DNA of 64,000 bases from Podaxis mareebaensis (taxonomy: Eukaryota > Basidiomycota > Agaricomycetes > Agaricales > Agaricaceae), in contig JAEUWP010000231.1 of the NCBI GenBank assembly GCA_018524725.1, positions 1 to 64,000 of the forward strand, read 5' to 3'. Positions 46,701 to 58,661 of the stretch are shown here, one piece after another. Positions within the stretch are counted from its first letter, which is position 1; each line of letters begins with the position of its first letter. The translations under genes and the position numbers were made by a program. Below the pieces are notes generated by a model that ran no database searches, was not told where the DNA came from, and saw only the letters and a list, made by a program, of their open reading frames with translations.

Positions 46701-47911
46701 ACTCGACGAGGTTTCTCCACTGGAGTCCTGGTCCTCGGCTGGGCCATCACATGAATAGGGTGAAGCGCCTGCACCATATTTGTGCTCAATCTTGATGGTG
46801 CAGCGCAGTGATTCCATGTCCACTGGAGATGCCGTAACGCGGCCTTCAACAGCCTCATCACGTAGAGATGGGGTTTCTGACCGAACTCCTTGGGGAGTAA
46901 CAACAAGACCCAGCTCAATCAAATCACCAGCATGAGCCTTGTCGAGTATCTGGCGTATGATCTATACGAACACGGGTTTAGTGGATTTGAACAGGGGGCT
47001 AAAAGGTGTGAAGGACGCACATGAAGCAAAGCATACAGGATTCCACATTCGTCGCCTTTCACATAAACGTGTTTCAAGCCTACTTCGCCATGGTATAGGA
47101 CGAGATCCACGCCGGCTTGTGCTGCAACACCGCTCAAAGTATCTCCGACACCCTGCAACAGCTCCCCAATATCAAACACGTTCTGCACTCTAGCCTCGCC
47201 ATCAGAGTACCCGAGAGATCCAGATTCACTATAGAACCTGAGCAAGTTTGCTGACATATAATTCAGGGTCTTCATAGCCGTGAACATCGCGGACATTGAT
47301 GGCGTCGGGACAGATAATGAACAAGCAGAGTATTGTTCCTTTGCAGACTCCAGGACCTGCGGTGGCGATATCTGCAGCATGGTCTGGATAACCATCTGGA
47401 ACGCGTCCGCGAGTTCGACCGACAGAGAATTGATGGGTGACAGGGGACCAGTGGATGTGATGGGACTCGAATGAGCAGTGCGCGTCTGCAGTCTGTGAGG
47501 ATGCTGAAGATGACTCAGTTGTGAAGGGAGCGGCATCGACATTGTACGCGAAAACTGGGGTGTATGCTGGAATTGGGAACCCGTGGAACTTGTGCCGGCG
47601 GCTGGTCGAAGCTTGCTTGTCGTAGATGTTGATATCGCTGCCGCCCTCGCCCGATCTTCGGCTTCCTTGTCTGTTTCTCCCTCCTCCGAGCTCTGCATGT
47701 CGCCCTCACCTTCCGAAGGGTCAATTAGCGACCTTTGTGGAGTCATGGCGAAATTCGGCGCCATGGTATTACCTCGCCATTGATCAGCATACGAGATGCT
47801 GAACGTGTTGCTGCGCCTGGCTGAGGGTAGTTCCAAGAAGACGCCCTCTTCGGAGGTGTTTCCATCGCTGAGCACTGGAAGCCTTATTCTCGGTCGCCTG
47901 GGGACACTCAT
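43773..47911 (-). CDS. SSK1: Ssk1/Mcs4-type response regulator of the HOG stress pathway
   Basis: At least five exons. The N-terminal part (residues 1-300, from M-S-V-P-R-R-P) has disordered sequence and a histidine-kinase-like helical region. A long Ser/Pro-rich middle section follows. The receiver domain is split by introns: V-L-I-V-D and D-N-P-I-N-Q-T-I-L, then M-K-R-K-K-I-R-Y, the phospho-acceptor aspartate in L-I-L-M-D-I-Q-M-P (about 44830), and A-L-T-A-S and the conserved K of F-L-T-K-P-V (about 44555). A GTGAGT donor just before the apparent stop at 44098 leads to a last exon (about 43990-43773). Ssk1 carries the phosphorelay signal to the MAPKKK upstream of Hog1/Sty1. An upstream in-frame ATG at 47962 is the alternative start. 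Confidence 0.9.
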
Positions 47912-48342
47912 AGTGTTCAGGCTGGCCTGCCAAGACAGAACTGGGGAACTAATGAGTGGCACTCAGGACTCAAGAAGTAGGCACAGTCCGGTGTCCTGTC
48001 AAGATGGGAGGCGAGAGAAAGATGTGAGTGAGGGTGCAAAGTGGAGGGGTGTGTGTATAAGAGATGGAGGTGCCGAAGCAAGGCACTGTATTTCAAACCT
48101 GACCAAATACATCCACCAGATCTTCTACTTCCAAAATTTAATCTCCACAAGTCACAGCTGCTCAAACTTATCACTCGGTATTTCAATTGGTGTATCACAC
48201 GCAGCAGCTCCCTATAACAATGCTACCAGGAATAACTCGACTTTCAAGTGTAAAATAAAACATAGAACAGACGCGGGACATCAATATGCCATAATCCTCA
48301 CACCAAAAGGTGACTCCGCAATTGGTCAAAACCATAGCAGCA
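47912..48342. other. Intergenic region between SSK1 start and ARS2 stop
   Basis: About 430 bp holding the SSK1 promoter side and the ARS2 3' end. No supported gene. Confidence 0.6.
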
Positions 48343-48426
48343 TTAGTAGAATAACTCAACATCTCCCTATTATTCATGACACGAGTCACTCAGCAACAGT
48401 TTCTTTGACGAAACAACTTTACATAC
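48343..48426 (-). other. Last intron and terminal micro-exon of ARS2
   Basis: Donor GTATGT at 48426-48421, acceptor AATAG just before 48366, intron 60 nt. The last exon encodes only seven residues plus stop. Reading through the donor instead gives a basic, unrelated 16-residue tail ending at 48370. Confidence 0.65.
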
Positions 48427-51400
48427 CTCAGCAACCAGATCCATATCGTGATAGCTGACCCTTTTCCCGGCGGCGGCACGGGGGTCTTCCTTGGCATCAG
48501 GCGGAGGCGGTGGCGGCGGTCCGCCCGCCTGGCTGCCATTGTTCCTCGAGTTTCTTCGAGCGCTCCCATTGCCACTGGAAAGCGCAGAGTCGAGCGCCGC
48601 GGGCGAGGGCTTGGGGGGAAGTCCGGCTCCAGCAGGTACCGTGGTTTCCGTAGCGAAACCGCTGATGCGCTCGCTTAACCGCCTGCCAGTATTAGCACCT
48701 TCATCACGTCGTGGGGGCATAGGGGGTGGGGGATAGGGGGCAGGAGGCCCATACGGGTATGCATAGGGATCCCAGTATCCATTGTATGGGGGTGGTGGAT
48801 AAGACCCTGGAGGGAATGGATAATGGCCACCCACGCGACCGTACTCTCCATGATAAGTAGGCCCCTGTATCCCATAAGCTTGGGGTGGAGGAGCTTGGCT
48901 GGTGTTTCCAACTGTTGGAGGCGGGTGGGTAAAAGGTTGGATGTGGTGAGGATCGAGGACGAAATTGTTGAAGTAGGGTAACTGTTGTGCGTCAGCGATG
49001 ATGCTGTGATAGTCAAGTTAGATACGCACATCATCGAGGTGTTTTACCAATTCAGGATGCTTATTGGCAATATGTTTCTCGACGAATGATGTAGCTCTAA
49101 AAAGTTTCTGGCATGTCTTACATCTAAACTTGCCCTCATCCTCCTGCTTAATATGAGGCTCTGCCGCCTTGGAAAGTTCCCTATGGTACCAGCCGGTTAG
49201 TCCCAGATCGTTGCTTGCAAGGGAAAAAAAAAAAAGCACGAACTCTTCATAAGATTTGCCGCCATAATCACGAGGATCTACACCATCTCGGTTGATGAGC
49301 AGTGCAATCTTTGAATCCAACCACTCCAACCAGCGTCCATCTACGTTCATTCCGAGTTAGCGTTATTGAATATCGCAAAACACTCAAAAAGGAATTACCG
49401 TTCCGCTTCTCTTCCTTCTTTTCCTTGCCGTCTCTCTCTTTACTCTCCTTCTCCTGCTCGGCACCATCTTTCTCTATTTCATCAACCTTCTTGTCCTTCT
49501 CAGGGTTCTCATTTTCAGCCGACTTGGTCTCCGCAAGCGGTGTTGTGATCAAAGGTTTCCTCTCGTGTTTGATACACTTACGCTGCAATTCTTCGAGATG
49601 ATCGGTTATTACGGCGCAATAATAGCAAGTGTGGAATGCTGCCCGAAGGTACGCAAGATACAAGTCCAACGAAACCACCGCCTGTGACACACAATCAGCC
49701 GCGCAAAGTATCAGACATCGCAAAAACTTACCTTCTTCTCCTCATACTCCTTTTCATTATTAACATCTACAAGACCCTGTTCCCGCATGTCCGCCATAAT
49801 CTTCTCAATCCTTCGTTCAACAGCTTCGCTTCCGCGTTCCCTGGGCTCTGGATCCGGTTCCTCCTCAACCTCTTCAGGCGCAGCCATAGCTGTATCCTCT
49901 TCTGGCTTTGCCTCGCTGTTTGATTTGGATTTCAGTTTGAGTTCGGAAAACTTCATGGAACGGAGTTTTGCGGCTTCCTCTTCTAGCTGAGCAGCCAGGA
50001 TCCTAGCGTTGGCCAAATCCTTCTCTAAACGCTCAGGTCGGCTTGCCACGTCAGGCGTGGATCGTATGCGATTAGTAAATGGCTTGACGACATGGGAGAC
50101 ATGAAGTTTGAAACCCTCAATCTATGAAAAGGGCGTGAGGACGCTTCAGAAGGTAGTAGAAACGTAACAATGCACCTTCTTCTCACTCAATTCTGTGATG
50201 GCATGAGTCATGTCTGCGTCATCCTGGAAGCGTATCCATCCTGCACGATAGAAGTTGCGCTTTTGTAGAGGATCACCAAGAGCAAGATATACAAAGCCGG
50301 GGACCTTGGAGCAAGCCTAGTGAAGAGTGCAACTCTATTAATAGATGGTGAATGAGTTAATGGGATTAACAGCTAACCTCTTCCAATTTGACGCGCCCGA
50401 TATCGGGGGGGATGGTACGAATCATGACTTGGTTGCCCTCAGGTGGTACAGAAATCTCCTCGCCACGGTTATTACGTTTGTTGTCTGACGAGTGTTTGCC
50501 ATTGGCTTCCACTCTGCTAATGTCAGGATCGACCGCCTCTTCGTCCGCTTCAACAGTAAACTGCATTTCATCATCACCACCGGATGGCTTGCTCTCCTCA
50601 GCAATAGTGCCATTAGACTCGGTCGTATTCTCGTTATTAGGTGAAGTCTCCTTCGCAGCAGGTGAGGGTGGCTCTGGCTCAGTTTCATTCAAATCTGGGT
50701 CGAACTTCCCAGACTCGAGATCATCAAGAAAAGTATTAATACGACCTTTCCAACCCTCCTTCCGCACCCTGAAGCGCAGATTTTGGAATTCTGGATCATA
50801 CTTTTCTGCAAACCACGGCGACTTCCTATGGTGGTCAAACATCGTTTGGAGCTACGATACAACAACAAAGGGATTTCAGTCATGATGAGCCAATATGGAT
50901 ACGACGAAATAACGAAATCACGAGAACATAGTCGAAGTGGAAAGGGGGTAAAACAGAACGCAATGCTGACCTGGTTAGCAGCAAACTCCTTCTTGTACTT
51001 CTCCCATCTACTCCGAATGCCATTGCGTGGTTTCGAACCGTCACCCGCCTCTTGCTCAGCGGCTTTGTCAGCATTGTCCTCCTCTATGGCTTGTTGAGGA
51101 TAGAAGTAACGGAACCATTCCGCATATTGTTTCAGAGTTGCAGGAAAGTCGAATGTATGAGGATCGGGGGGTGCACGTCGAGATGGTGGGTAAGGACCGG
51201 GTGGGCCTCTGCGCGGAGATGAAGAATAACCGTAACCGCGTGAGTGGGTATCTATTCACAGAACCATGTAAGCCAACCAGACGAGTCAGGAAAAGAGGTG
51301 AAATGCCAAACCGTAATCGTCGTTGTAACGTGGGCGTGGATCGTATCGGTCCCTGTCACGTTCATATGGAGAAACCGATCGCCGACGTTTCCTGCCTACG

Positions 51401-51680
51401 TAGACGTAGCATATCATAAGCGTCGAAGGAACATTACGGCAACTGCCAACTCACTCTCATCCGACGTAGGACTCCTGCTTCGCCGTCTACCATACTCATA
51501 TGGACCTCTGTCACGGTCGTACGATGACCATCTGTCGCGGTCGTAACTGTCCCAATCCGACCGGTAGGTGTCACCCGGATAGCTAGAGTCTGGGTATGAT
51601 GACCTTGGTGGGTAAGGACCACGCGGAGAACGAGAACGAGAGCGTCGAGGCGGAGGAGGATACGAAGAAGACCAAGACAT
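48343..51680 (-). CDS. ARS2: Arsenite-resistance protein 2 / Serrate homologue (Ars2)
   Basis: Multi-exon gene starting M-S-W-S-S-S-Y at 51680. The N-terminus is Arg/Ser/Pro/Tyr-rich (RS-like). The helical Ars2 core follows (M-F-D-H-H-R-K-S-P-W-F and E-K-Y-D-P region, about 50840), then an acidic linker and an RRM-like segment (G-F-V-Y-L-A-L-G, about 50300). A long Glu/Lys-rich stretch precedes the C2H2 zinc finger (C-K-T-C-Q-K-L-F...H-I-A-N-K-H, about 49120-49060), with a Pro/Tyr/Gly-rich tail. The frame after the tail ends in a 60-nt intron (48426-48367) and an eight-codon last exon (48366-48343; G-D-V-E-L-F-Y, stop). Ars2 links the nuclear cap-binding complex to RNA maturation and decay. 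CBP80 is encoded nearby on the same strand. Confidence 0.9.
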
Positions 51681-51978
51681 CTTTTAGAGGTTAAGAGCTG
51701 AGGTAGAAAGAGAAGCGAACACAAGAGAGCAGATCAGAGCCTGCGAGAGAGAGGTCGAGCATAGTGAAGCACAGACCTCTTGAGATCACGACACAAAGCG
51801 CGGACGTTAGCAGTCTGCGTTGAGCTCAGCTTTGTTCTCGACACGCTCAACAGTGGTCGTGATGAAGACCCTACGAATGCGAATTCTCACATTCAATTCC
51901 CAGTTCAAACTCCGATTCACTTCCCACGGCCCGTGCGTCATTATTTTCAGAAATCCAATATACGAAATGATATTCGTT

Positions 51979-52943
51979 CTAGAATACACTCCCCAATACA
52001 GTGTCCAGTTGCCCTCCAGAGCTCTCCGTTCTCTGAACCGACTCTGTCTTTTTCTTTTTTCGTTCCCGGTTGTCTTCCGTGTCCCTAGCACGTTTTAATG
52101 GTCGCTCCTTGAGCTGAAACTCTTCGCCCTTTTCTCTCTTCTTCGCCGCTCGCTTTTCCAGCACCCTGGCAAGTTCGACGTTTCGTAGGTACTCCTGTTG
52201 CTCTGCGCGCGACTGAGACAGCTCAACACGCAATTTCGCCTGGTGTAGTTGTGCTTCATGCGCTGAAATTTTATTATCAATATCAGCCCCTATGTGATCA
52301 GACCTTTAGCTCACCAACTTGTTCGGTCAACATGTTCCATTTGAACTTGGGCAAATACTTCATCGTCCAAACATCATCCCGCCAGCGTGACCCTTTCTTT
52401 CCACCGATCGGCTGGGCATTTAGCATTTCCGCGACACTTCGTGCAATTTTCTTGTCTTTGAACTCGACCCACCCTTCAGTAAAGTGAGGCTTTTTGGTCG
52501 ATGTATATTTCCTTCTCAAGTATGCTCTTTTTGGGTCTGTTTTATTTCCAGAGTTACATTTATGGTGGTGGCCCGGTAAATGGAAGACCCGTACCTTCCT
52601 GTTGCAAGTACACCCTCCCGACTTCTCCATAGGCGCTCATTAGGTGTCGCACCTTTGCAGGACGCATGCCAGGTGGTATCCGAGAAATGTAGATGATTCC
52701 TGCCTTGTCCTGGGCAGCTTTAAATGCGGCCAACGCTTCCGGAGTCAGTGGCTTCACTATTCCTTGCGACGGCCCCGAGAAGCCTTCTGGATTCATCCCC
52801 TCCCCCAGGCCTTCTGGTTCGTAATCTTCGTCCCCGACATTGCTGTCACTGTGGTACGATTCAACGCCCCCTGTAGCATCATCATCACTTGTCAATCGAG
52901 AGGGACCTGCGACAGGCTCTATCTGAGGTGACGTCGGACGCAT
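51979..52943 (-). CDS. ESF2: Ribosome biogenesis factor Esf2/ABT1, RRM protein
   Basis: Three exons. The start [10 protein letters not shown] at 52943 was chosen over an upstream ATG at 53141 because the extension has no family resemblance and crosses the divergent promoter. An acidic N-terminus is followed by the Esf2 [17 protein letters not shown], then [12 protein letters not shown], and after an intron K-R-A-Y-L-R-R-K and [17 protein letters not shown] precedes the last intron, and a Lys/Arg/Glu-rich C-terminal coil follows. In yeast Esf2 works in the nucleolar small-subunit processome with Dbp8 for early 18S rRNA processing. Confidence 0.92.
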
Positions 52944-53258
52944 GAGTATCAGAAACGCAGGACGAGGGACAGCGCGAGTGAGTTTGATGAATCGACTAGT
53001 ATCAATTTTGGATCGGCTTGGCGGGATCGGGAAAGAACCATCTCTCCACGTGTTGATTACATAAAGAGGTGGAGGTGTCGGGCCCACATCCGTAAACAGC
53101 AAGAATTCGCCTAACCAAAGGTTTGGAGAGATGAGCCTCACCCGGTCCTTAGCTCTTCCTTTTATTTCATCTCATCCACGCTTCCCGTCCCCACACTCTC
53201 ACCCACCCCCACCTCCATCCCCTCCTTGCCTACACCCCCTATCCCATCCACTCGACCT
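52944..53258. promoter_or_regulatory. Divergent promoter region, ESF2 / small unknown gene
   Basis: 315 bp between two start codons on opposite strands. The half before the plus-strand start (about 53155-53250) is strongly C/T-rich, a common feature of fungal core promoters. No TATA box is visible. Shared regulation is inferred only from the layout. Confidence 0.5.
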
Positions 53259-54129
53259 ATGTCTGGCTGTCCCGAGAAGCTCGAAAAGGTGAACGGCACT
53301 CTCATCATTTACGCGCCGTGCTTGCTCATCACGCCGTAGATGTTTTTAGAAATTGAAGAAGCGAGCGAGCGACGCGCCAGAGAACTCGAAGAGAAAGAAC
53401 GCGTCGCTGCGCTCAACGAACTGGCGTCCCGTGCGCAAACTCCCGCCACACTTTCCAATCGTAGAGACCGTCGACGGGGAAGTATATCCATTTCGCGCTT
53501 CGGTCAGGTATGTCGTATTGCCCTCCGCACACCCTAGCTGCTCATCATCCCGTACAGCTCACGGACGCCCAATCTCAAGGCCTAAACTCCCCCGGCCTTA
53601 CTCCAATTGCTGCACAATCACCATTCTACCAGGCACAAGCCGTGGTACGTATTCAAAGATCGTTTCGAGAACACCTCTGACCGTCACCAAGAACATGAGC
53701 GATGCCTCCTTCGCCTCGGGCGCATCTGATCTTTCCGACGAGCGTGCCCACACGGAGGACCACACCCAAGTGACCCAAATGTACACGATCGCCGGCAAGC
53801 AAAGTCTAAGCAAAGCCGTCAACAACATCCTTCCTCGGCGCCTCAGCCGAACCAAATCCGCCAGTTTCCTCGCTCCCCTAGCTGAGGCAAACCTTGTTAT
53901 TGGTGTCTCCGTGCACGAGTGTACAACGGAGGTAACAGACACCGAGACCGTCCAATTAGGCACAACGGTTACGGTATCTGCCCCAGGAAGCAGATTGCAT
54001 AACAAATCCTCCAGGCGCACTCTCTCCACCACATCAGGTGCCAAATGGCTTGCTAAAGCTAAAAGCCTTAGGCAAAATTTCAGACTCAAGCCCAAGCAAC
54101 CCTCGATTTCACGGAATATTCCATCATAG
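53259..54129 (+). CDS. Small protein of unknown function with charged helical N-terminus
   Basis: Four exons join in phase: 53259-53288, 53340-53507, 53558-53644 and 53692-54129, about 240 residues. The start reads M-S-G-C-P-E-K-L-E-K. A strongly charged helix follows (E-I-E-E-A-S-E-R-R-A-R-E-L-E-E-K). Then come an Arg-rich patch with S-I-S-I-S-R-F-G-Q, a Ser/Pro linker, and a Ser/Thr/Lys-rich basic C-terminus. There is no signal peptide or membrane segment, and I do not recognise a family. Support comes from consistent splice borders and frame. Confidence 0.6.
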
Positions 54130-54890
54130 CCCATGGTTATTTCCCTGCTCCCTCTTCTGGTTCGCCGCCCATTCCGCACTTTCATATTTTCCCGCATCAT
54201 CCACATGCCATCATATTTCGTCCCTCTCTTCTCGGTTTCCTCTGGTATCTTACACCCTTCTCTTCGTCTCCCGCCTCGCCTTCGCATCTCGTCGTTGTTT
54301 TGCTGTCCGATTTCTCACATCGAGCCACGATCTCAATTGCCATCTTACATCCATATTTATTCATACTCACACTCAACCCATATGCACATCATGCATCATT
54401 TCCTGCCAGACGTCATAACTTCTGATCTCCTGGTTTCCCATCCCTCTTCCGGTTCTTGTCAGGTACATCGCATGCACGGCCTTACATGACCATCACGCGC
54501 AAAGGACACTTTCATAAGAAAAAAAAAATTTCGAAATTAACGGACTATGGACTCAAGAAACCAGTCTCGAGGTTATGTACCATCTGGAGCCTTCTAATAG
54601 AATACATATAAACATATATGTACATGCGGCCCCCGTAGAAATCAGAAAGAGAGCATCGACTCGAAATAGACACCAAAGGACGTATGACACTTCGACAATT
54701 AGTGGGACTCTGAGAACAATGGTTATCCCCTGTAGGACTCATTCCATGTGGCCGCAGCAGTCCTATTGATAGACAAGGCACGTAAACTGATTGGTGGCAA
54801 ATTCAACTTAAATGGGCGAGGCGAAAAAAGAAAACAAATTGGCTGCTCAGGCTATTCATAGAACAAGACGCTAGAGTACATACTCATAAT
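54130..54890. other. Convergent 3' region
   Basis: About 760 bp between the stop codons of the small unknown gene and CBP80. The first part is T/C-rich, with an A-run at about 54521. No supported gene. Confidence 0.6.
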
Positions 54891-57800
54891 CTATTCCTGC
54901 CCAGTTGCGATGTGCCACAGCTTCCTAAGAAGGACCGCGGCTGGATCATCAACACCTTCGAACCTCGAGAATGATACCGTCTCAAGCGTGTTGGTATATT
55001 TACGCAAGTATGGCGCATACTAGAAAAAGCGAAATGAGAGGGGCGTCAATCACAAGTCACATGAGGCGGAGAATTAAGCGGAGAGGCCACGGGCAGACAA
55101 AAAAAGTAACCTCAAAGAGAGAAAGAACGTTGCAAGGAAAGGAAGAAAAGAACACACTCACCGCTCGGACGAATTGACGATACCACCCCCAAGTCTCCCA
55201 AGCATTCCACTCGTCACGGCCCCAGGCGTCCCGATTGTTCCAGGCTTCTTCGCCGATCACACTTCTTGCGTGAGGGTTTGGGTTCAAATCGCCCGCAGAA
55301 GGTGCTAGGCAGGAAATGAACCCTTCCAAAGTACGTGATAACGCTGCCTTCTGTTCACGGACAAGTAATTCTGACGCCTTGAGCGCCGTCTCGAGCGCGG
55401 GGTTTTCCACATTGTCGTTTTCATCTATGTAAGCAAAGTTTGTGGCGGCATGGCAGTAGTGGCGGCGTCACGGCATTTTCGAGAAATTGAAGGTGGCGCA
55501 TGTATAAGGTACCAAAGAACAGGATTCACATGAAATGCGATAGTTAGAAGTTTGGTGGGTTAATTAAAATTTAATTCTGCGCACCTGGTTTCGCCTCTCC
55601 ATCAACTTCCATTCCCTGATTAGCCTTCGCTCGCGCGCGGGCATCATCGTCCTCTTTCCTAAGCATGGCAACCTTTCTCCTCGCAATCACCACACGTCCA
55701 TTGGCCTTGTCTAAGGCGCCTTTAAGCAAGTCCCATTCAAACGCGCTTAAATTCAGCGGCTTTTCAATCTCCCTTAGTTGCCCAACAACGGATCCATTCA
55801 GGAATGTCCAGTTCACAACGTCAGTCGGATCAACGATCTGGTACTGCATGAGCTTGTCGAAGACAATCCCGACCATTTGTCGGTTATGTCGCCAGAATGA
55901 AGCGGCAGCAGTGAGGATGTCACTCTTGGCCTCGGTATTTCCGTAACCGCCACTGCTAGAGATTCCGCCACTAGCAAGATTCCGGAGGAGAGGTAGATAC
56001 CGTTCGATGCCGTTAAGGAGATGTGAAAAGGAGCGAGAGCCGATGTTGAGAAGGGACTGGACCGCGATAGAACGGACGAGGCTATCCACGTTAACATGAC
56101 CCTCGACTGCACCTTCGAGTTGGCCCTTGAGTGTGTCGAGGTGAGCGATGACATCCTCGGCGTTTGCCCTGCCTCGGAACAGATTGAGCACAGATTGGGC
56201 GGCCTCATGGTGAGGATGTGCTGTCAACACCATCTTAGCGTGAAGACAGTCCGTTTTCTGATTGTTCTGATTTACTCACAAGGATCTTCATACTCGAACG
56301 CCGGGGCGGGCGCTTGGTCAGCAATGACACATGCTTCTGGATCTTGCATTTGTGCCGGCAGTGTCTTAAAAATACGCTCATGGTAAGCAAGCCGGATTTC
56401 AAACTCCACGACACGGCGAATGAAAGCACGCTTGGGGTGTTGAACAGTGAGCGATAGATCTGGTACCCTATCGGAGAAAGTCAATACGCGAACGCTCTCC
56501 GAGTACATGATCGCAACTTGCCATTCCTTCCACACCCATTGGAAGCCGAAGTTACTCATATGAACGGCAAACCATTCTGCAAACCGACGAGCAACCTCGA
56601 CATCCAAAGACTCTGACAGGGCGGAGTACAGTTTTCGGATGGATTTGCCGACTGCAGGTCCCACAGTTGAGGGTGATAGCTTGCAGAGTTCCGTAATGAG
56701 ACTGATATAATAGATGGATTTCTGGGAAGACTCCGGTAGAACCAAGTAGGCTCCAAGGATAGTCTATATCTCAGGGTAAGATAAAAACAGAACAAAAGGG
56801 GAGTAGAAAAAGCCTTGCCTCTAGAACCGTACTATCCAACTGCCAGTCTTTTCCTGGAGAAGGTTCCTGCTCCACTGTTGAACCCGGCTTCGGCTTGAAA
56901 GTGCCTGGAAGGTTCCATTTGGGATACTCCAGAAGTAAACGCGCGCACTCTTTGCGGTTGATTTCGAAGATGTCAATGGTGTCAAGTAGCGCGCTGCGAA
57001 TGACATAGCCGGCAGGCGTAGTGGGATCCGGTGATATCTGACGTGAGGTGAGCAGACCATACAGTAGGGAGAGGAAAAGGTTCTCACATCACTCGTGAAA
57101 ATACGGAAGTAGTACTCTGGCCATTCTTCCTTCTTGATCTGCGCTTCACTGCCAGCCTCAGACGTGATCCCCTCGACTTCAATGATCTCGGGGGGCACCA
57201 GGACAGAAGGTAGATCGTATTTGGATACACCAGTTCCAGTGGCCCCTTCCCTGAGGTATGGCTGGGGAATGCAGTCCGTTGTCCCTGCGAAGTCCCCTTC
57301 GTTGAGGGTATTTAGGGCGTTCAGAAGGCTGTCAAGCACCTGTAGCCGACCATCAGTTACCGATACATAAGACAACAAGCAGGATGAAGCTCGACCTCGT
57401 GCGCGGTGTCCGGGATGACGACTTCATTAGAAATCTTGCTGTTAAGGGCAACGAGCCACTTTGAGTTTGTTGTTGACTCGCTGTAAGTGTGGATAGCAGT
57501 GATCATATCGTTCACGCTTGATGGTGAGTGAGCCTTGAGTATAGGACCTGCCTAACCACAGGGTTAGAGAAGGAGACGCTGGAATGAGAAATGTGTTCTT
57601 ACAATTATCAGACCTTCACCCGCACACAAAGCAGCCTTTTTGGCACGACCATGAGAGACACCAAATTCATCCAATACGGCTACGAATGATTGAAGAAGCG
57701 CAGTCATAGATTCGGGTGATATTAGACCTGCGACGGTCAGGTGTGCAAAAAATTGTATCTGGGCGAGAATGAACTTGAGTAGCGAACGGTAATATGTTGT

Positions 57801-58376
57801 TACTTACGCATAAACGCGTCTCCCGCCAGGCCACTTTGTCCAAATATCCCTGAAAACCTTTCCAAAAGTCTTCCAGGATCAGTCGTCCTAATACAGGTCC
57901 GTCTGTTTGAGCTGGGTCCGGATTATCGTACAGACTGCGTAGGAGGGCAGCATAGAATGGGATTTTATACGGTTGCTCAGTTACGCTATTCTCGGTCCGT
58001 CAGAGCTCAGCTATGATGGTATTGAAGGCAACTGACCTTATTCTGAAAGCCTCTGAGATGTTTGGGATATTTAACGGTTGGTGGTCGCGAATCTGTTTTT
58101 CTAGGCGAGGTAGCTCTTCGACAGCATCCTACCACCCAAGTCAGATTTGTTGGTTCGTTTGGACCGCCAGAACTACCATACCACTTCACCGAACTTGATT
58201 ATTATGGTCTTCAGCCTGTCGTCGGGGGTTTCAATAACTTGTCGGCGGTCATCATAGTCGTCTGCATGGGACGGGATTTTCGGTTATTGGCCCAAGGTCA
58301 AATGACATAGCTGCTTTCATTCTCACCTCTGTAACGCCTACGGTATCCTCCATGTCGATAACTCATTATTGGATAA
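54891..58376 (-). CDS. CBC1: Nuclear cap-binding protein subunit 1 (CBP80)
   Basis: About ten short-intron exons. The first exon (about 58376-58328) reads M-S-Y-R-H-G-G-Y-R-R-R, an Arg/Gly start. Later exons carry the MIF4G-like helical domains: D-A-V-E-E-L-P-R-L-E, then Y-Y-I-S-L-I-T-E-L-C-K-L, W-F-A-V-H-M-S-N-F-G-F-Q-W-V-W, a C-terminal domain with F-W-R-H-N-R-Q-M-V-G-I-V-F-D-K-L-M-Q-Y, and A-W-N-N-R-D-A-W-G-R-D. The last exon (about 55019-54891) ends L-W-H-I-A-T-G-Q-E. CBP80 is the scaffold of the nuclear cap-binding complex, pairing with CBP20 on the m7G cap. The internal exons at 57380-58010 are less clearly delimited. Confidence 0.92.
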
Positions 58377-58661
58377 ACTGACTTTCACAAGATAACAAGT
58401 AAAAGCAAATTTCTTCGTTGTCGCCGAGTCTGACGGTGACCGTCGCAAGCACAGGTCGAGGGCGCTTCAAAGTGTCCAAGTTTGCAGTTTGCCTGAATTG
58501 AACACCCACGTATCACGTGACAGGGCCTAAATTCAGACTGGCCGAAGCAATCCCGGGTCAGCGACGCGGGCACACCCCCCAAGTCTTTCGTCCACAATAC
58601 CTGGTGAGTATGTCACACAACATACGGACAGGACCAACTTTAACCACACTGTCTCAGTTAT
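58377..58661. promoter_or_regulatory. Divergent promoter region, CBP80 / PPR-like gene
   Basis: 285 bp between the start codons on opposite strands, so both promoters must overlap or share this space. No TATA or CCAAT element is clear. Confidence 0.5.
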
